This document shows positions 18,861-28,712 of a DNA stretch of 64,000 nt, piece after piece. The notes under the pieces were generated by a model, which made no database searches, was not told where the DNA came from, and saw only the letters and a list, made by a program, of their open reading frames with translations. Made by a program: the position numbers and the translations under genes. Within the stretch, counting starts at the first letter, position 1; the number at the start of each line of letters is the position of its first letter. Source of the DNA: Rahnella variigena (GTDB taxonomy: Bacteria > Pseudomonadota > Gammaproteobacteria > Enterobacterales > Enterobacteriaceae); the NCBI RefSeq assembly GCF_003610915.1, contig NZ_NSDJ01000001.1:1302001-1366000 (forward strand), read 5' to 3'.

Positions 18861-21800
18861 TCATACCTTTGGTGGTTCCAGAGAAATAAGCAAATGTGTC
18901 ATATCCTTCAAGGACTCATCGCCATTGTGTTTCAGGCCGAACAGCAAGTCTTCTTGGCGCGGCTGGCCGAAGACAATACGGTAGAGTGCAAGTTCTCGCT
19001 TGAGCCGCTTAAACTTAATGCTCTCTTTGCTGTACGGCAGCATGGGAACCCGGCGCTCGACGCGAGAGGTTCCTTCTTCAAAAATCCAGTAGGGAATCAA
19101 ATCCGACTGTCCTGCTTTGCGCTGACTTGCCGCAAGTGCGAAGAGCTGTGTCCATGGATCTGCACTTTCTGCCAGCGAATGAAGTGCACTCAAACCATAA
19201 TGCTCGGCAATATTCTTCCTGACCGCATGGCCCTTATAACGATGTACTCGTCCTTCACGCTGCTCCATATCGACTGGGTTTGACGGAAGATTCCAGTGCA
19301 TCACCGCGTGGCACCAGGTGTGAAAATCGAGTCCCTCTTGCCCGATTGAAGTGGAAGCCAATACAAAGGGGGGAAAGGGGGAGTTAAACGCATCTTTTAC
19401 CGACTCTGCATGTGCGACGGCTTGATCCTTGTCGTCCCGCAGTTGGCCGTAGCGTAAGGCAAAGCGGCACCGTGTGTACAAATCGCTCCAAGTATAATTA
19501 CCGCCTTTCGTCTTGAGCTCATCAACGTTCAATTGCGTGGTTCGCAGTGAAACCACGGCCTGAATACGGGATGCAATAGCCGCCAGTTGCGCTTCGGCGG
19601 ATTCATGCTGCAACCCCATCGACTCCAGCAGCGTATGAACATACTCATCCAGCATGGCCTGAATGTTGCCATCGATGCCATAACGCAGCGTCAGCCGCCA
19701 GTAAGTGTCATCCCCTGTGCCACGTAGTAGTGAAATACTCTCTGCCTGGTTGTAGAGCGAACGAAATCCAGAGGCGATTTGCGCTGCTGCGGACAATATG
19801 TCAGCCGAATCGGTTGCTAGGCCTGAGTCGATACGGCTGAGCGCCCGGAGGGCACATGTACCGGGGCTGGCAAGCGCGAAGTCGCAGAGAACCTTTGCCA
19901 GATCGTCAGGACGTGGGCCGAGGGATATCTTACCATTTGCCACCCCGGCAAACTGGTCGATATGTTCCTGGAAGTTTTCGGCAGGTTCATTTTGGGATGG
20001 TCCGGTGTACCAGTCATGTTCGCCCAGCCACCAGTCTGGAGTTTCGGTACGGGCATCCAGTAACGCCGGGGCTGCCCAGTACCAGCGTTCGTCCGCACGA
20101 GACCCCGGCCCGCCATTGGGCAGTGTCTCAAGCAGCGCTTCACATTTCACCGTTGCAATTGCTCTCACGGACTTTACACTCAGCGCCTCGTCGGGTTTTT
20201 GGCGGGCAATTTCAAGCGGATCGATATAACGGGCAAGTGTCGGTGACGGTAGCATCCAGGCGATAACAGGCATTCCGGTGAGGCGGCCATCTTTTGATGA
20301 TTTTGCAAAGTTGAGCAGCGGTTTTACTTTTTTCTTGAACTGGCTGTGCAGAATCTGGGGAGCAGCACCAACCATTCGTCGTTCAGCTTCATAAGAGCAG
20401 ACAGTGGCAATCGCATTAGGTACTGCGCTCCAAGCGGAAAAGACCAGCGTTTTGGTCAGACTGTCTTTGTTGGCATATACCCCATTTGGTATCGTGTAGG
20501 GCAGTGAAGGTGGCATCCACAAAAGCTGCCACATACCTTTATCCAGCGTATCCTCAAACAGCATCCGCATTCGTGGGTTTGCAGCATCTAACGGCTGGTA
20601 GCGTTCCAGCTTTGCCTTCGTCAGCAGGTGAGGTTTTGCTGATTTAACGAGTTTACGCAACGTATCTGAAGGAGATTTCAGTGCCCTATCTATAAGGGTA
20701 CGTAATTCGTAATGTTTTAGGAAATTGAAAAGATAAGGCATCGATTTCCAGTATTCGAGGACATCGCGAGCTTGCACTTCCATGGCTACGCCATCAACGG
20801 CAACTGCGTGATAAAGATCTGTGGGCGTAATGATTGCTGGTTGCAAGACTTCCTTCGTCATCGCATCTAGCTTTTGTGTCATCGTTACCCGTTCGGTACG
20901 GCACATAACCTGTAATAAAGCGTGCTCCAGTGCATTTTTGGTCTCCGCTGCGTTTTCCGATGCGTGCAACGCGGTACGGTGATCGAGTAAGTGCTGCTGA
21001 ATATCTTTGATTTGACTGTCATCGTTATACAAAAACTGTAATGTACGGATAAAGTCGGCGTAATGGTTATCCTCTTCGCTTTCCTGATCGAGGGTAAACA
21101 TTTTATACGGGGTCGCCGAGAGTAAGAGCACACGTACGTTCGGCTGTTCAAAGAGTGCTTTTGCCAGCAGTGCGGCTTCATCATCACCATCGAGTAGGGC
21201 TTTAAACCGCTGAAACTCATCAAGGATAACTAGATCGGGTGCCAACGCAGATTAGCACACTGAAGCCAGTTTGCTTCTGAGTTTGCCGATCAGTGTGTAG
21301 CGCAATTCAGAATAATGCGTCTCGCTATCGTCATCGGCGAAATATTCGCACCCCTCCTTGAGCTGGTCATACAGTTCGGCATCGTCTAACACCTTGCGAC
21401 GAAAATCTTTTGCCAGTTCCCTGTCAATGTCGGCGACAGAAAGCTGGTTAACTGCGGAACACCAGCCAGGTCGGCTTGCTGTTGCCTGGAGCAGGTTAAG
21501 CAGACCCATGCGTAAACGTTCACGACGCTCGCCTTTAGCCAGCGGCAAATCGTACAAAATGCGATACAGGATCGCGCGCTCTTCTTTATGACCTCCACGA
21601 CTGCGGGTGTGATCGAGGGCTGTGTTCGGCGTCAGGCTGATAAAATTAATTCTGTTTTTGCGCAGAGACCGTACCTGTTTTGGCAGGAATGTTAGTCGCG
21701 TTGAGTGCGAAAACTGCGTTTCATTACTGACATTTAGGCGCTTGATATTCTGCGCTGCGATGGCCGCATTTGAACAGATATAAATAATGTCGATACGGTC

Positions 21801-22004
21801 GACTTTATCCTGCAAATGTTCAATGGCTTTGGCGATGATGCCCCGAGCAACCATCGTTTTTCCCAGACCCACTTCATCGGCTACCAAAAAGCGATTTTGC
21901 TGTCTATCACCGTAAAATTTCTGAAAAACATAATTCACAGTGCGTTGCTGAAAATCTTTCAATCCCGTTAGTGGGGCGATAATACAGGGGGGCTTATCGG
22001 TCAT
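18861..22004 (-). pseudogene. Superfamily 2 helicase of a probable second defence system, split by one in-frame TAA
   Basis: Read through, this is one helicase of about 1047 residues. The start at 22004 (MTDKPP...) is preceded by GGGAGGACGAA and overlaps the upstream gene by 11 bases. Motifs in order: Walker A ADEVGLGKT near residue 44; the Walker B box as DEFQRF; SATPYKM; IGQEGLDFH; and EQREGRVHRYKGH (motif VI). The frame is interrupted by TAA at 21252-21254, about ten codons before the DEFQ box. Reading continues in the same frame on both sides and no base is missing, so this is a single nonsense change, a readthrough site or a sequencing error. If real, translation may restart at TTG 21245, giving a 794-aa piece without Walker A. 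The DEFQ-type helicase resembles those found in phage-defence islands; I cannot name the system. Confidence 0.75.
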
Positions 22005-22953
22005 TTCGTCCTCCCATCGCTGATTCAAATACGGCCCATAGGGCAAGAAAATCTTGCGGAATCATATCGCTTTGCCCTTTGCGCATATTGCTTATCAGCG
22101 CGGAGATATCGGTTAAACGTTTGGGCTCACGGCTATAGATACGTGTTAGCTCTTCCAGAACAGCAAAATCTTCCCCATTGGCAAGCCCTGTAAAGAAATT
22201 GCCATTACCAAAGGTGTTTTCGTCAAAGAAGGCCTGCTGCCCCGTCTCGCCTATCAACATCGATAGATAACGCAGAAAATCCTGTTTCTGCATGCTGCTT
22301 TTTAAAATCATTGCGTGGCGATCAGGTGGCAAAGCGTCAATCGGCAAATTGAGGACGAATCTGACAGATACATCCGGATGCGATGTTTTAAGCGAAAACG
22401 CTGTCAGCCTGCTAATGGCCTGGATTGAAAACTCACCGAGTGATCTTTTATTCCCATCTGCTGGGGCTAACGGTCCTAATGCGAAGCGGACATCGTCCTC
22501 CGTGAGATCCAGTACTGCAGCCAGAGCCCTGTAAACTTTGGCTGAAGTCATCGCTCCAAGGTAGTCAGCGGTATCATCAAGCAGTTGCTCTTGATGGAGT
22601 TGCAAAGTGAATTCCAGAATTAAGCTTTCAGCTGGACTGAGCCCAATTCGGCGGGCCAGGCTATCTAATGCCTGCTGAAATTCAGTAGGCTTCGCCATCG
22701 GGATTTGTCGTTCAAGCTCCGCATGACGCAAACGTAATACCCCCAGAATCGATTGTTGTAACTGATGATTGAACTCCTCATCTTCATATTTAGTCAGGTT
22801 CAGATATCCAGCCAGAGGCTGATTGTTAAATCCGTGCTGAGTCATGAATTGCTTATGCGCACCTAACCGGAAAAAAAGACGTAATATCCACAGTTGCAGA
22901 GTGTTATCACGTTCGAATGATTGAATAAGTTCAGCATTTTGAGTTTTTTGCAT
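21994..22953 (-). CDS. Hypothetical companion of the split helicase, 319 aa
   Basis: A 319-aa mostly helical, soluble protein. The start at 22953 (MQKTQNAEL) has AAGGGGA at good spacing; a longer frame to 22986 adds an unlikely leader. It has no Walker motif, signal peptide or membrane segment. The stop overlaps the helicase start by 11 bases, which implies co-translation and a shared complex. The middle (LARRIGLSPAESLILEF) looks like the helical region that precedes AAA cores in some ATPases, and the C-terminus ends IPQDFLALWAVFESAMG. I do not recognise the family. Its intact frame beside a broken helicase makes the helicase lesion look recent. Confidence 0.6.
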   Translation of the reverse strand: MQKTQNAELIQSFERDNTLQLWILRLFFRLGAHKQFMTQHGFNNQPLAGYLNLTKYEDEEFNHQLQQSILGVLRLRHAELERQIPMAKPTEFQQALDSLARRIGLSPAESLILEFTLQLHQEQLLDDTADYLGAMTSAKVYRALAAVLDLTEDDVRFALGPLAPADGNKRSLGEFSIQAISRLTAFSLKTSHPDVSVRFVLNLPIDALPPDRHAMILKSSMQKQDFLRYLSMLIGETGQQAFFDENTFGNGNFFTGLANGEDFAVLEELTRIYSREPKRLTDISALISNMRKGQSDMIPQDFLALWAVFESAMGGRNDR

Positions 22954-23118
22954 ATTAGTCCCCTTTAAAAATCTTATTTTCTCCATCGGCGTGACAAGTT
23001 GTGTCGCAACTATTCTATTTAATTTTATTTAATATATGAGCATGGTGAGACACACTCTGTCGCAGGCTTGTGTTATGGGGGGGGGAGATAAGGTGAATGG
23101 CGCGGATTACGGGGATGC

Positions 23119-23313
23119 TTACAGGAGTATCTCCCCCCTGACTTCTCCGCGATATTGGCGTAACCAGCGTTTTGATGTTGAAAGGCCTATATTCATCATT
23201 TCAGCAGTCTGGGTCACCGGGTACTTGTGCTGCAGAACCAAAATGACACATTCCTGTTTGAACTCATGGGTAAACGTTTTATTTCGCATTTTCACCTTGG
23301 TAGAGTTACTCAT
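23119..23313 (-). mobile_element. IS3-family transposase OrfA fragment
   Basis: A 64-aa piece of the N-terminal helix-turn-helix of an IS3-family OrfA. The run FTHEFKQECVILVLQHKYPV followed by TQTAEMMNIGLST and RWLRQYRGE is diagnostic. It stops shortly after RWLRQYRGE; the rest of orfA and the whole of orfB are missing. The sequence just upstream of the gene (about 23314-23356) probably preserves the left end of the element, with a TGTAATGGTCTAATC-type terminus. It lies directly behind the promoter side of the helicase pair, so an IS insertion and deletion may have trimmed that system. Confidence 0.8.
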
Positions 23314-23523
23314 TATATCTCTAACAAAGTGTCCAGAAAGATTAGACCATTACAGTGTGAAAATTTTAGGAATTACCATATTGATCTCTCCCACTAAAAT
23401 ATTATTATTAAAATTACAGGTGCTAAGAAAAGTTGCTAAGAGGTCAGCAGCCTTGAGATGGAACCTCTCAGAAAAAAGTTGCGGCAGTCTCTTAAAGATT
23501 TGAGACTTAAATGGAGAAATAGC

Positions 23524-23772
23524 ATGACACAGAAGAAAAGCACATCCAATCAGATTGATGACTACTTTAAAGCTATGAGCGAAGGCACACTGGGTGAAAG
23601 GAAGACATATTTGCAACTTTTTGCCGAACTTACCTCAACGCATAAATCGGTCAGCCGAAAGGACATCATTCGAGGCCTGGTTAAAAAGCTTGAAATGGAG
23701 AAGGACGTAACAAAGGCCGATATTTATCGCAATATACTTGAACAGATGCATGAAACTCGGGATAACGACTAG
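23524..23772 (+). CDS. YmgB/AriR-like small regulatory protein
   Basis: An 82-aa protein starting at ATG 23524 behind GGAGAAATAGC; the longer frame from 23458 has no ribosome binding site. It shares the pattern of the YcgZ-YmgA-AriR family: a short N-terminus with a DYF motif, then VSRKDII..LV.KLE...D..KADIYR.ILE. In E. coli AriR/YmgB is linked to biofilm control, acid resistance and the RcsCDB phosphorelay. It stands alone between an IS remnant and AT-rich non-coding DNA. The presence of fimbrial and acid-resistance genes in the same window makes a regulatory link plausible but unproven. Confidence 0.7.
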   Translation: MTQKKSTSNQIDDYFKAMSEGTLGERKTYLQLFAELTSTHKSVSRKDIIRGLVKKLEMEKDVTKADIYRNILEQMHETRDND

Positions 23773-24213
23773 CTAAGCAGGCATAATTTTCAATGTATAA
23801 GAGAAAAAATACCGGACGAGAAAGTTACTAAATCCACTGAGTAAAAAACTTTTCAAGACTACATTAAGCATTCAATATTTATGCTGATATTAATAAGGAA
23901 TTCTATTATATACCTCTGTCATTGTAGACTGAAGATTCTATATTAAAATGATGAGTACGCCATTTAGTGGGGTGGGGCTCGAGTTTATGAATATACCGTT
24001 GCTCCTTCGTAAATTTATTAGCCCAACTATCATACTTCGCTACATGCAATTTAAAAAGTGTGAAAAAAACTCATACATTGTTCCGTACAATGTATGAGTA
24101 AGCCAAGTGGCCAATACCAGGGAATCAAAAACACTATAATAAATAGTGAGTTAGTAAATTTCCTGAACCGGGATGAACTTATTGATTACAAGTGTCTGAC
24201 CGAAATTTAAGTT
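23773..24213. other. AT-rich intergenic region
   Basis: No convincing gene in 441 bases. The only clear structure is the perfect hairpin at 24063-24099, listed separately. Confidence 0.6.
24063..24099 (-). terminator. Terminator of the first LuxR-type gene
   Basis: Perfect 13-bp inverted repeat (ACTCATACATTGT, 5-base loop, ACAATGTATGAGT at 24069-24099) with a run of A on its left. On the minus strand this is a hairpin followed by a T-tract, about 115 bases after the stop of the LuxR-type gene at 24214. Confidence 0.8.
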
Positions 24214-24816
24214 CTAGAATTGTTGCATGTGAATGAGCTTAATTCTGTATTCCAGTAAAGTGCTTACTTTATATTTCTGCATAGCTGACCTTAAATGAGA
24301 GCTAACTGTTTTAGGTGTTATGCCCGTTATTGTACTTATCTCATTATGGCTTAGACCTTTCCTGAGCAGATCAGAGACTTTACGTTCCTTATTTATTAAG
24401 GCTAAATTTTCAGTTCTTACAAAAAGATTATTCCTAATTAAAGGCGAACCAAACATAACCATTTTAAAGATGTTTAAAATCTGATCTAATCCTGTGTCAG
24501 GGGCAATAAAAAGTGCATTTTCATACCCTCTTATGCCTCTCACAACTTCTGACATTGAAAAAGTACAGAAAACGATCACTGCTCCTCCTCTATCAAGCGA
24601 AGGGCTACGTTCAGGTAACTTTTCAAATATGCTCCTGGAAGATAAGACGACAATATCAGCTTGAAAATAATCGTTATATCTTGACTCATGTCGATTAATG
24701 AGCCTTACATTTACTACATGAGAATGATATATATCATCTAAAAGTTTTTGCAAGCCAACCTTAAAGTAATAATCCTTGCAGTAAATAGAAAAAAGTGAAT
24801 TTCCATATGACAACAT
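24214..24816 (-). CDS. LuxR-type transcriptional regulator with degenerate receiver
   Basis: A 200-aa protein starting MLSYGNSLFSIYCKD; this start is chosen by alignment with the paralogue at 25401-26015. The C-terminus holds a LuxR/FixJ-type helix-turn-helix (LRKGLSHNEISTITGITPK followed by TVSSHLRSAMQKYKV). The N-terminal domain has the size and strand pattern of a response-regulator receiver (DIVVLSSRSIFEKL) but not the acidic pair or the obvious phospho-acceptor aspartate. It is therefore probably an orphan regulator that does not respond to phosphorylation. It lies downstream of, and on the same strand as, a fimbrial operon, where such FimZ/FimW-like regulators are common. Target genes are inferred only from position. 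Confidence 0.75.
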   Translation of the reverse strand: MLSYGNSLFSIYCKDYYFKVGLQKLLDDIYHSHVVNVRLINRHESRYNDYFQADIVVLSSRSIFEKLPERSPSLDRGGAVIVFCTFSMSEVVRGIRGYENALFIAPDTGLDQILNIFKMVMFGSPLIRNNLFVRTENLALINKERKVSDLLRKGLSHNEISTITGITPKTVSSHLRSAMQKYKVSTLLEYRIKLIHMQQF

Positions 24817-25400
24817 ATTCAAAGTCCATATTAATAGCAACAGCTCTAGCGAATTGCAATTGAATATCTTAAGCAATCGCTAATAAAAAAACTTAAAGAT
24901 CGTTATCCTTTTTACCAACAGGAACTAACTAAAGCAACTCGTCAAAGCTGTAAGGAGAAATGACATAATGAGCATAATCCTAATATCGAAAACGAAATAG
25001 TGGCTTCTCTTTAAATTAACAAACCAAATAAAATAGGAATATTCATACTGCACGTTGTGCCCAATTAGGATTGAAGCGATATAAACTAGGATTTTTCACA
25101 TGCAGCAAGAAATAATAACATAAGTGATTAATCATAATCATAAATCACTAATTGCTAGCAACGATAGATACAATCATATTGATAGAAATTAACATTTTAA
25201 ACGCCTTGATAATTTAAAATGAATAATCAATTCATTCCAAAGAATGCCCCGTTGTGGACGTTTCATCATGGTTGAAGTGAAGACGTTACTCACCCCACGG
25301 TGGGCGGAATAAGATATGCAAAAAGACAATTAAGTATAGAGTTCACTGACATCTTCCATTTCGCGTTGTTAGATTCCTGATATAAATCATGGTGACTAAC
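24817..25400. other. AT-rich intergenic region between the two LuxR-type genes
   Basis: 584 bases with no supported gene. Stop codons are dense in all frames. It presumably contains the minus-strand promoter of the first LuxR-type gene, which I cannot place. Confidence 0.55.
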
Positions 25401-26015
25401 TCAATTAAAGCCATCGAGAGTATCGATATGTGAAAGCTTTACTCTGTACTCTAACAAAGTCTTAACTTTAAATTTGGTCATGGCTGATCTTAAATGTAAA
25501 CTCACAGTCTTTGGGTTAATGCCTGTAAATTGACTAATATCATATTGATTTAGTCCTTTACTCAATAGTGAAGACACACGCATTTCATTACAGGTCAAGG
25601 GGGCCAAACCCGTCTTTGTAAACAAAGATTTTTTTGCTCCTTCCGTGCCAAACACTAGCACACAAAAAATCTGAGCTAACTTCTCCAGTTTGACATCCAT
25701 CGGAATACACGAAACGAGATCGTATCCTGTAATACCGGTGAGTATGTGTGTCATTGAGTCAGAACAAAATATTATTGCAGCGTGATTCTTTTTTTTCTTA
25801 AGAATTTGTTCAGGTATTTTCTCATATATAGCCTTAGAAGACAGAACTATGATGTCAACGACAAAATAGTCAGCGAGCTCTAATTCGAATGGAATGCAAT
25901 TATTAACAGGCAATTTAACGGATGAACATATGTCCTTAAAGATTTCTTGTAATCCTATTTTAAAAAAACGATCTTCACAATGAATAGAAAATAAACAACT
26001 CCCAATTACAAACAT
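25401..26015 (-). CDS. Second LuxR-type regulator, paralogue of the first
   Basis: A 204-aa protein starting MFVIGSCLFSIHCEDRFFK. It aligns end to end with the product of 24214-24816: FFKIGLQEIF, DIIVLSSKAIYEKIPE, and the helix-turn-helix LLSKGLNQYDISQFTGINPK followed by TVSLHLRSAMTKFKVKTLLEYR. The receiver-like N-terminal half again lacks the conserved acidic pocket. The two genes are separated by 584 non-coding bases, so they have separate promoters and are not an operon. A tandem duplication with divergence is the simplest history. Likely role: control of the adjoining fimbrial operon or motility (inference). Confidence 0.75.
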   Translation of the reverse strand: MFVIGSCLFSIHCEDRFFKIGLQEIFKDICSSVKLPVNNCIPFELELADYFVVDIIVLSSKAIYEKIPEQILKKKKNHAAIIFCSDSMTHILTGITGYDLVSCIPMDVKLEKLAQIFCVLVFGTEGAKKSLFTKTGLAPLTCNEMRVSSLLSKGLNQYDISQFTGINPKTVSLHLRSAMTKFKVKTLLEYRVKLSHIDTLDGFN

Positions 26016-26948
26016 AATCAGACCTAGTTATTGAATTTAATCTTGATATAAAATAAAATATCCGCAGCATGGCTAAAATGCATATCGTAATTAAAAAAAA
26101 CACTTTAACCATCATGCATATAGAATATTTCCCATATCATTAATGAACGCCAAAAGGGAATGCTAAGTATTTCTATCTCAGAATTTTACATTACTGTTCC
26201 TGACAGGATAGTAGTGAGTGATGTTTATCATGACACTGTTTAACTAAACAGCAGTCTAACAACATCAAAGATAAAAACTTAATCCACTATTGATAACGAT
26301 TTATAAATCTTTAAGATTACTGAGCCCTGCCTGCCTTACAGAACTCCGCACGTATTTATATTATTAACGCATTGTTAGTCATAAATTTAAAATCAATGTA
26401 ATAATATTTCATTATCGTGTAAATTAATGTTTATGTTGGCGTTATGTATCTTGATGTGAGGAATAAGATATGTAAATTAATGAATTTTTGTACACTTAAA
26501 GTAGTTGGATGTAATTGGACATGGTTTTTTATATTCTCCGGGAAAAAGGCTGGTATTCATTCAGACTCAAAGAAACATTATATTCATGAAGTCAGAGCAA
26601 GCTGAGATATTCCATGATGTAGTAGTTATCACTGTGCAAGCTTCAATAAAATTAGCGTATTAATAACCAGACATCACTGCGTTTTCTGCCCGGCTGCGGC
26701 CACCGAAGCCTCAGGGTTTATATCCAAACCCCATCCGGGGCATGGATTTTGTTTTTATGCGTTGTTTGACAGGCGACGACTGCGCCTGTTGACAGTTATA
26801 AAACCTTACACCCGCGAATGCCTGGGAATATGTGTGGGAAAGGATCAGCATTGGGCAGCAGTGGACAGAAGTGGCTGGGATGCTGACAACCACGCGCTCA
26901 GGCTCTTTTTACCGTATTTGCAGAGAATCGATACATAATGTTGCTAGG
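26016..26948. other. Long intergenic region before the fimbrial operon end
   Basis: 933 bases. Most of it is AT-rich and empty. From about 26690 to 26920 the base composition changes sharply to GC-richer DNA that looks imported (see the entry at 26711). No terminator for the fimbrial operon was recognised. Confidence 0.5.
26711..26893 (-). pseudogene. Possible remnant of a small satellite-phage ORF (Ash/Icd-like)
   Basis: A 60-codon frame beginning MVVSIPATSVHCCPMLILSH and ending RMGFGYKP, in a short GC-richer block inside AT-rich DNA. Its style, with short, cysteine- and proline-rich sequence, recalls the poorly conserved Ash/Icd-like ORFs of P4-type satellites. The opposite strand is also open over much of the block. 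I cannot confirm either reading. If right, it would be a second trace of P4-type material in the island besides the integrase at 3.9 kb. Confidence 0.25.
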
Positions 26949-28031
26949 TTATTGATAAGAATAAGTAATGCCTATCAATGATTTTGCAGTACCACTCTTT
27001 AAGTCTTTGGATGTATCACGGACGTAACTAAATCCTAAAGTAAGTGCCATCGGAAGGTTTTTGTCAGAACCCACAACACCGCCGCTGTTGCCAATAAAAT
27101 ACTTAGTCTGGCCGGGGATATCTTTTGCTGAGCCATCAGGACCGAAAGAAAGCTGGGTTCCGGAAGAATTCGTTAATGTGAAACCTATACCCGAAGCTGT
27201 TGAATCAGAGGTTAAGGAGGTGATAGTGCTTCGATTAGCAGGATTATTTAAATCTGAAACTGAGTAATACAGTGCGATGCTTGGATCGCAAACAAGCGAG
27301 AATGTTACCTGCTGAGTATTTATTAATTGTGATGCAGCCGAATTGAGTAAAGAAGACATGGCCACAGCCCCCATGTCAACAGAAGCTGTCACGACATTTG
27401 GGGTACAAGTTCTAATTGAAGCTCTTACATTTGCGCTACCTGTACTGATATGAATAATTTCCTGGAGGGTATTTGTTTCATCGTAACATTCGAAACGGAA
27501 CATTTCTTGCCCCGGAATTAAGGTATAGCCATCATTAGGGCGGTCTGAACCTTTCCAAATATACGAACCATAAGTAGTAGGTATTCCATTATAAACGCGT
27601 GCACCATTATCATAATTACCACTCCAGACAGTAGTTCTGACTGTTTGTCCGTAAGTTATCATCGCTGCATTAGATGACACATTATAAAAGGGAATTAGTG
27701 CAAACCCCGGTGCGCCAGTATCAAACAAATACATAACACTAGAACCTGCACTTGAATAAGTCTGACCTAAATAGCTTGCAACTGGAACGTAATCAACCCT
27801 TCTAAGGCTATAATTAATTGTATTGTTCGAACATATTTTTACCTGCCTGCCTATCCCCGAACCAGCTAAGACAGTAGCAAATGCCATGCTATCCGCAGCA
27901 TTATTAATAACAATGTCCCCAGAAGTATAATTCCTCGAGTAATAAGACTCAACTACAGCAAGACCTTCTTTAGGAAAACAAATTAAGGTTAATACTATAA
28001 AAAAAGGGAACAAGTAAGTGCTTTTGTTCAT
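26949..28031 (-). CDS. Fimbrial tip adhesin
   Basis: The last gene of the chaperone-usher operon, 360 aa. A signal peptide (MNKSTYLFPFFIVLTLICFP, cleavage after about GLA) is followed by a variable N-terminal domain of about 190 residues, the likely receptor-binding domain. A C-terminal pilin domain then ends with the chaperone-recognised beta strand LIGITYSYQ. This two-domain layout, with length twice that of the pilins, is typical of FimH/MrkD-like tip adhesins. The N-terminal domain is not one whose ligand I recognise. It starts 15 bases after the second chaperone. Confidence 0.85.
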   Translation of the reverse strand: MNKSTYLFPFFIVLTLICFPKEGLAVVESYYSRNYTSGDIVINNAADSMAFATVLAGSGIGRQVKICSNNTINYSLRRVDYVPVASYLGQTYSSAGSSVMYLFDTGAPGFALIPFYNVSSNAAMITYGQTVRTTVWSGNYDNGARVYNGIPTTYGSYIWKGSDRPNDGYTLIPGQEMFRFECYDETNTLQEIIHISTGSANVRASIRTCTPNVVTASVDMGAVAMSSLLNSAASQLINTQQVTFSLVCDPSIALYYSVSDLNNPANRSTITSLTSDSTASGIGFTLTNSSGTQLSFGPDGSAKDIPGQTKYFIGNSGGVVGSDKNLPMALTLGFSYVRDTSKDLKSGTAKSLIGITYSYQ

Positions 28032-28046
28032 GATTCATCCTTATAA

Positions 28047-28712
28047 TCAACTATTAAAATTATTCATATGTATTTTTTTAAGTATTGAGTCATCATCGTC
28101 GACTACAAAAACCCAAAAATTACATTTCTTCAATTTGCAAAATTTACTTACATTGACTTTCCCTTCAGGAATTAAAGTTATTCTGCTATCTAATTTCTCA
28201 GTGCTCGGATATTTTATATTGATAGTCAAAACGAAATTGGAATGATTTCTTAACCAAAAAACGTCATTACCTTCCTTTACCAAGGCAAGGAGCGCAGGAT
28301 CAAATTTTGAGAGATTATCATGTCTGTAAATCAAATTAAAATGTGACCTCAGTGCCAATGATATTGTACTGAAATCCTTCATTTTCTTTGAGTTGGGTAT
28401 AAATGCAATAGTCAGTGAATATAGTTGGTCGGCTTTAATATTTTCTATTTTATCTGGGATCAGCATCTGTATATTAGATGTGTTCTTAGCAAGTAAAAAT
28501 AAAGGAGGGGTTACGACAAAGCGACCTTCATCGTTTCCAGAAATATTGGTTTTGACTAAATAATCATTTTCATTGTCATTGATGATTTTTATAGGCAAAC
28601 TTTTGGTATTTTGAGTAATTATAAAACGGGTTCCGACGACAGAAACACCTGCCAGAGAGTCCGCACTCAATATAATCAGAGACAATATTAAGATAAAAAC
28701 TATTCTAGTCAT
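28047..28712 (-). CDS. Second periplasmic fimbrial chaperone (PapD-like)
   Basis: A 221-aa PapD-like chaperone. It has a signal peptide (MTRIVFILILSLIILSADSL), the G1-type edge motif FVVTPPLFLL, and a second immunoglobulin-like domain. The start at 28712 overlaps the stop of the preceding pilin by 8 bases. It diverges strongly from the first chaperone of the operon. The C-terminus has a Cys-x4-Cys pair (FCKLKKCNF) and an unusual run of four aspartates. Two chaperones in one operon suggest one serves the major pilin and the other the tip subunits or adhesin. Confidence 0.85.
   Translation of the reverse strand: MTRIVFILILSLIILSADSLAGVSVVGTRFIITQNTKSLPIKIINDNENDYLVKTNISGNDEGRFVVTPPLFLLAKNTSNIQMLIPDKIENIKADQLYSLTIAFIPNSKKMKDFSTISLALRSHFNLIYRHDNLSKFDPALLALVKEGNDVFWLRNHSNFVLTINIKYPSTEKLDSRITLIPEGKVNVSKFCKLKKCNFWVFVVDDDDSILKKIHMNNFNS

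Noticed and set aside
18670..18864. 64-codon minus-strand frame between brxF and the helicase
   Set aside because: No ribosome binding site or family signal; amino-acid composition looks random.
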